In this document: piece after piece, positions 6,475 to 7,469 of the stretch
Layout: every line of letters begins with the position of its first letter
Position numbering within the stretch: the stretch's first letter is position 1
Notes under the pieces: generated by a model
What the model saw: the letters and a program-made list of their open reading frames with translations, nothing else
What the model was told of the DNA's origin: nothing
Databases searched by the model: none
Program-made: the position numbers and the translations under genes
NCBI GenBank assembly: GCA_003533405.1
Contig: DQDL01000094.1
Location: 25,315-32,783, forward strand
DNA: 7,469 nt
Origin: Clostridiales bacterium
GTDB taxonomy: Bacteria > Bacillota > Clostridia > Oscillospirales > Oscillospiraceae
Reading direction: 5' to 3'

Positions 6475-7469
6475 ATGGATAAATTCAAGCTTGTTTCACC
6501 GTATGAACCTATGGGCGACCAGCCCGAGGCGATAGATACGCTTATAAGAGGCATCGAAAACGGCATAGATGAGCAGGTGCTTTTAGGCGTTACGGGCTCT
6601 GGCAAGACCTTTACCATGGCAAGCGTTATTGCAAAGCTCAACCGCCCAACGCTCGTTCTTGCGCACAACAAGACCCTTGCAGCACAGCTTTGCGCCGAGT
6701 TCAGAGAGTTTTTTCCCGAAAACGCAGTGGAATACTTCGTTTCCTACTACGACTACTACCAACCTGAGGCATACATCCCGCATACCGACACATTTATCGA
6801 GAAAGACAGCTCCATAAATGACGAGATTGAGCGCCTAAGACACAGCGCCACATCAAGTCTTTTTGAACGGCGGGACACCATCGTTGTGGCTTCCGTCTCC
6901 TGCATCTACGGTCTCGGCGACCCTATCGACTATAAAAACATGGTCATCTCGCTCAGACAGGGGCAGACCAAGAACTTTGACGAGCTATTAAAAAAGCTCA
7001 TTGAGATACGCTATGAGCGCAACGACATTGCCTTTGAGCGAAATATGTTCAGGGTGCGTGGTGATACCGTTGAAATTTTCCCTGCCTATTCAAGCGACAA
7101 GGCCATAAGGGTCGAATTTTTCGGCGACGAGATAGATCGCATCAGCGAGGTCAATGTCGTGACCGGCACGGTGCTGAGATATTTAAACCACGCAGCCATT
7201 TACCCTGCGAGCCACTATGTCGTCAGCAAAGAGAAGATGGCACGGGCGATAGACGATATCCGCACGGAGTGCGAGGAGAGGGTGAAATTTTTCGAGGAAA
7301 ACGGCAAGCTTCTCGAAGCACAGCGCATATCGCAGCGTACAAATTATGATATTGAGATGATGCAGGAGCTCGGCTACTGCACGGGCATAGAAAATTACTC
7401 TAGGATAATCTCCGGCAGACCCGTCGGAAGCGCACCGATGACCCTGCTTGACTATTTCCCGGACGATTT
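6475..7469 (+). CDS. uvrB: Excinuclease ABC subunit UvrB, 3' partial
   Basis: DNA damage-recognition helicase-like subunit of UvrABC nucleotide excision repair, in the cytoplasm. UvrA loads it at a lesion, and it then recruits UvrC for the incisions. The first 331 codons are present, about half of the usual ~660 aa, and the window ends within the frame. The N-terminus (KLVSPYEPMGDQPEAI) is characteristic. The Walker A motif is GVTGSGKT with K44. The beta-hairpin that clamps one DNA strand is seen as YYDYYQPEAY, with Y91, Y92, Y94 and Y95. Further conserved blocks include TFIEKDSSINDEIERLRHSAT, VASVSCIYGLG, and the UvrA-interacting region followed by FRVRGDTVEIFPA and RVEFFGDEID. The helicase motifs of the C-terminal half and the UVR motif lie beyond the window. 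The gene has its own promoter and ribosome binding site and is separated from the preceding operon by a terminator. No DinR/LexA-like GAAC-N4-GTTC box is seen upstream. Confidence 0.98.
   Translation, partial: MDKFKLVSPYEPMGDQPEAIDTLIRGIENGIDEQVLLGVTGSGKTFTMASVIAKLNRPTLVLAHNKTLAAQLCAEFREFFPENAVEYFVSYYDYYQPEAYIPHTDTFIEKDSSINDEIERLRHSATSSLFERRDTIVVASVSCIYGLGDPIDYKNMVISLRQGQTKNFDELLKKLIEIRYERNDIAFERNMFRVRGDTVEIFPAYSSDKAIRVEFFGDEIDRISEVNVVTGTVLRYLNHAAIYPASHYVVSKEKMARAIDDIRTECEERVKFFEENGKLLEAQRISQRTNYDIEMMQELGYCTGIENYSRIISGRPVGSAPMTLLDYFPDD

Overview
The window suggests a Gram-positive, Clostridia-type bacterium, probably a gut Oscillospiraceae/Ruminococcaceae-like Firmicute. The grounds are base composition near 50% GC by eye, strong GGAGG-type ribosome binding sites, a sensor kinase with a polytopic 7TM-like input, and SLH repeats of the 'FTDV...RGQ.VTVLYRLAG.P' style. 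This is inference from family resemblance; there is no rRNA or other taxonomic marker.

Layout, all on the + strand: (1) positions 2-2899, a hybrid sensor histidine kinase whose true N-terminus lies outside the window; (2) 2912-4297, a polytopic O-antigen ligase/polymerase (Wzy_C) family protein starting at TTG; (3) 4294-6369, a secreted protein with a lipase-like alpha/beta-hydrolase region and three C-terminal SLH repeats; (4) a perfect 13-bp hairpin terminator at 6386-6415; (5) a promoter with an extended -10 element at 6417-6445; (6) uvrB from 6475, cut off by the window end after 331 codons.

Genes 1-3 are packed as one transcription unit (12-nt gap, then a 4-nt ATGA overlap) that ends at the hairpin. 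They share a cell-envelope theme: a membrane sensor with a phosphorelay-type receiver, a membrane enzyme that polymerises or transfers surface glycan, and an exported hydrolase that SLH repeats would anchor to a secondary cell-wall polysaccharide. A functional link is inferred from the packing only. uvrB is a separate housekeeping DNA-repair unit with its own promoter.

No mobile element, CRISPR array, tRNA or rRNA was seen. No stretch without a gene exceeds about 105 bases. I do not see strong evidence for a wholly new system; the most interesting item is the envelope operon and its SLH-anchored hydrolase.
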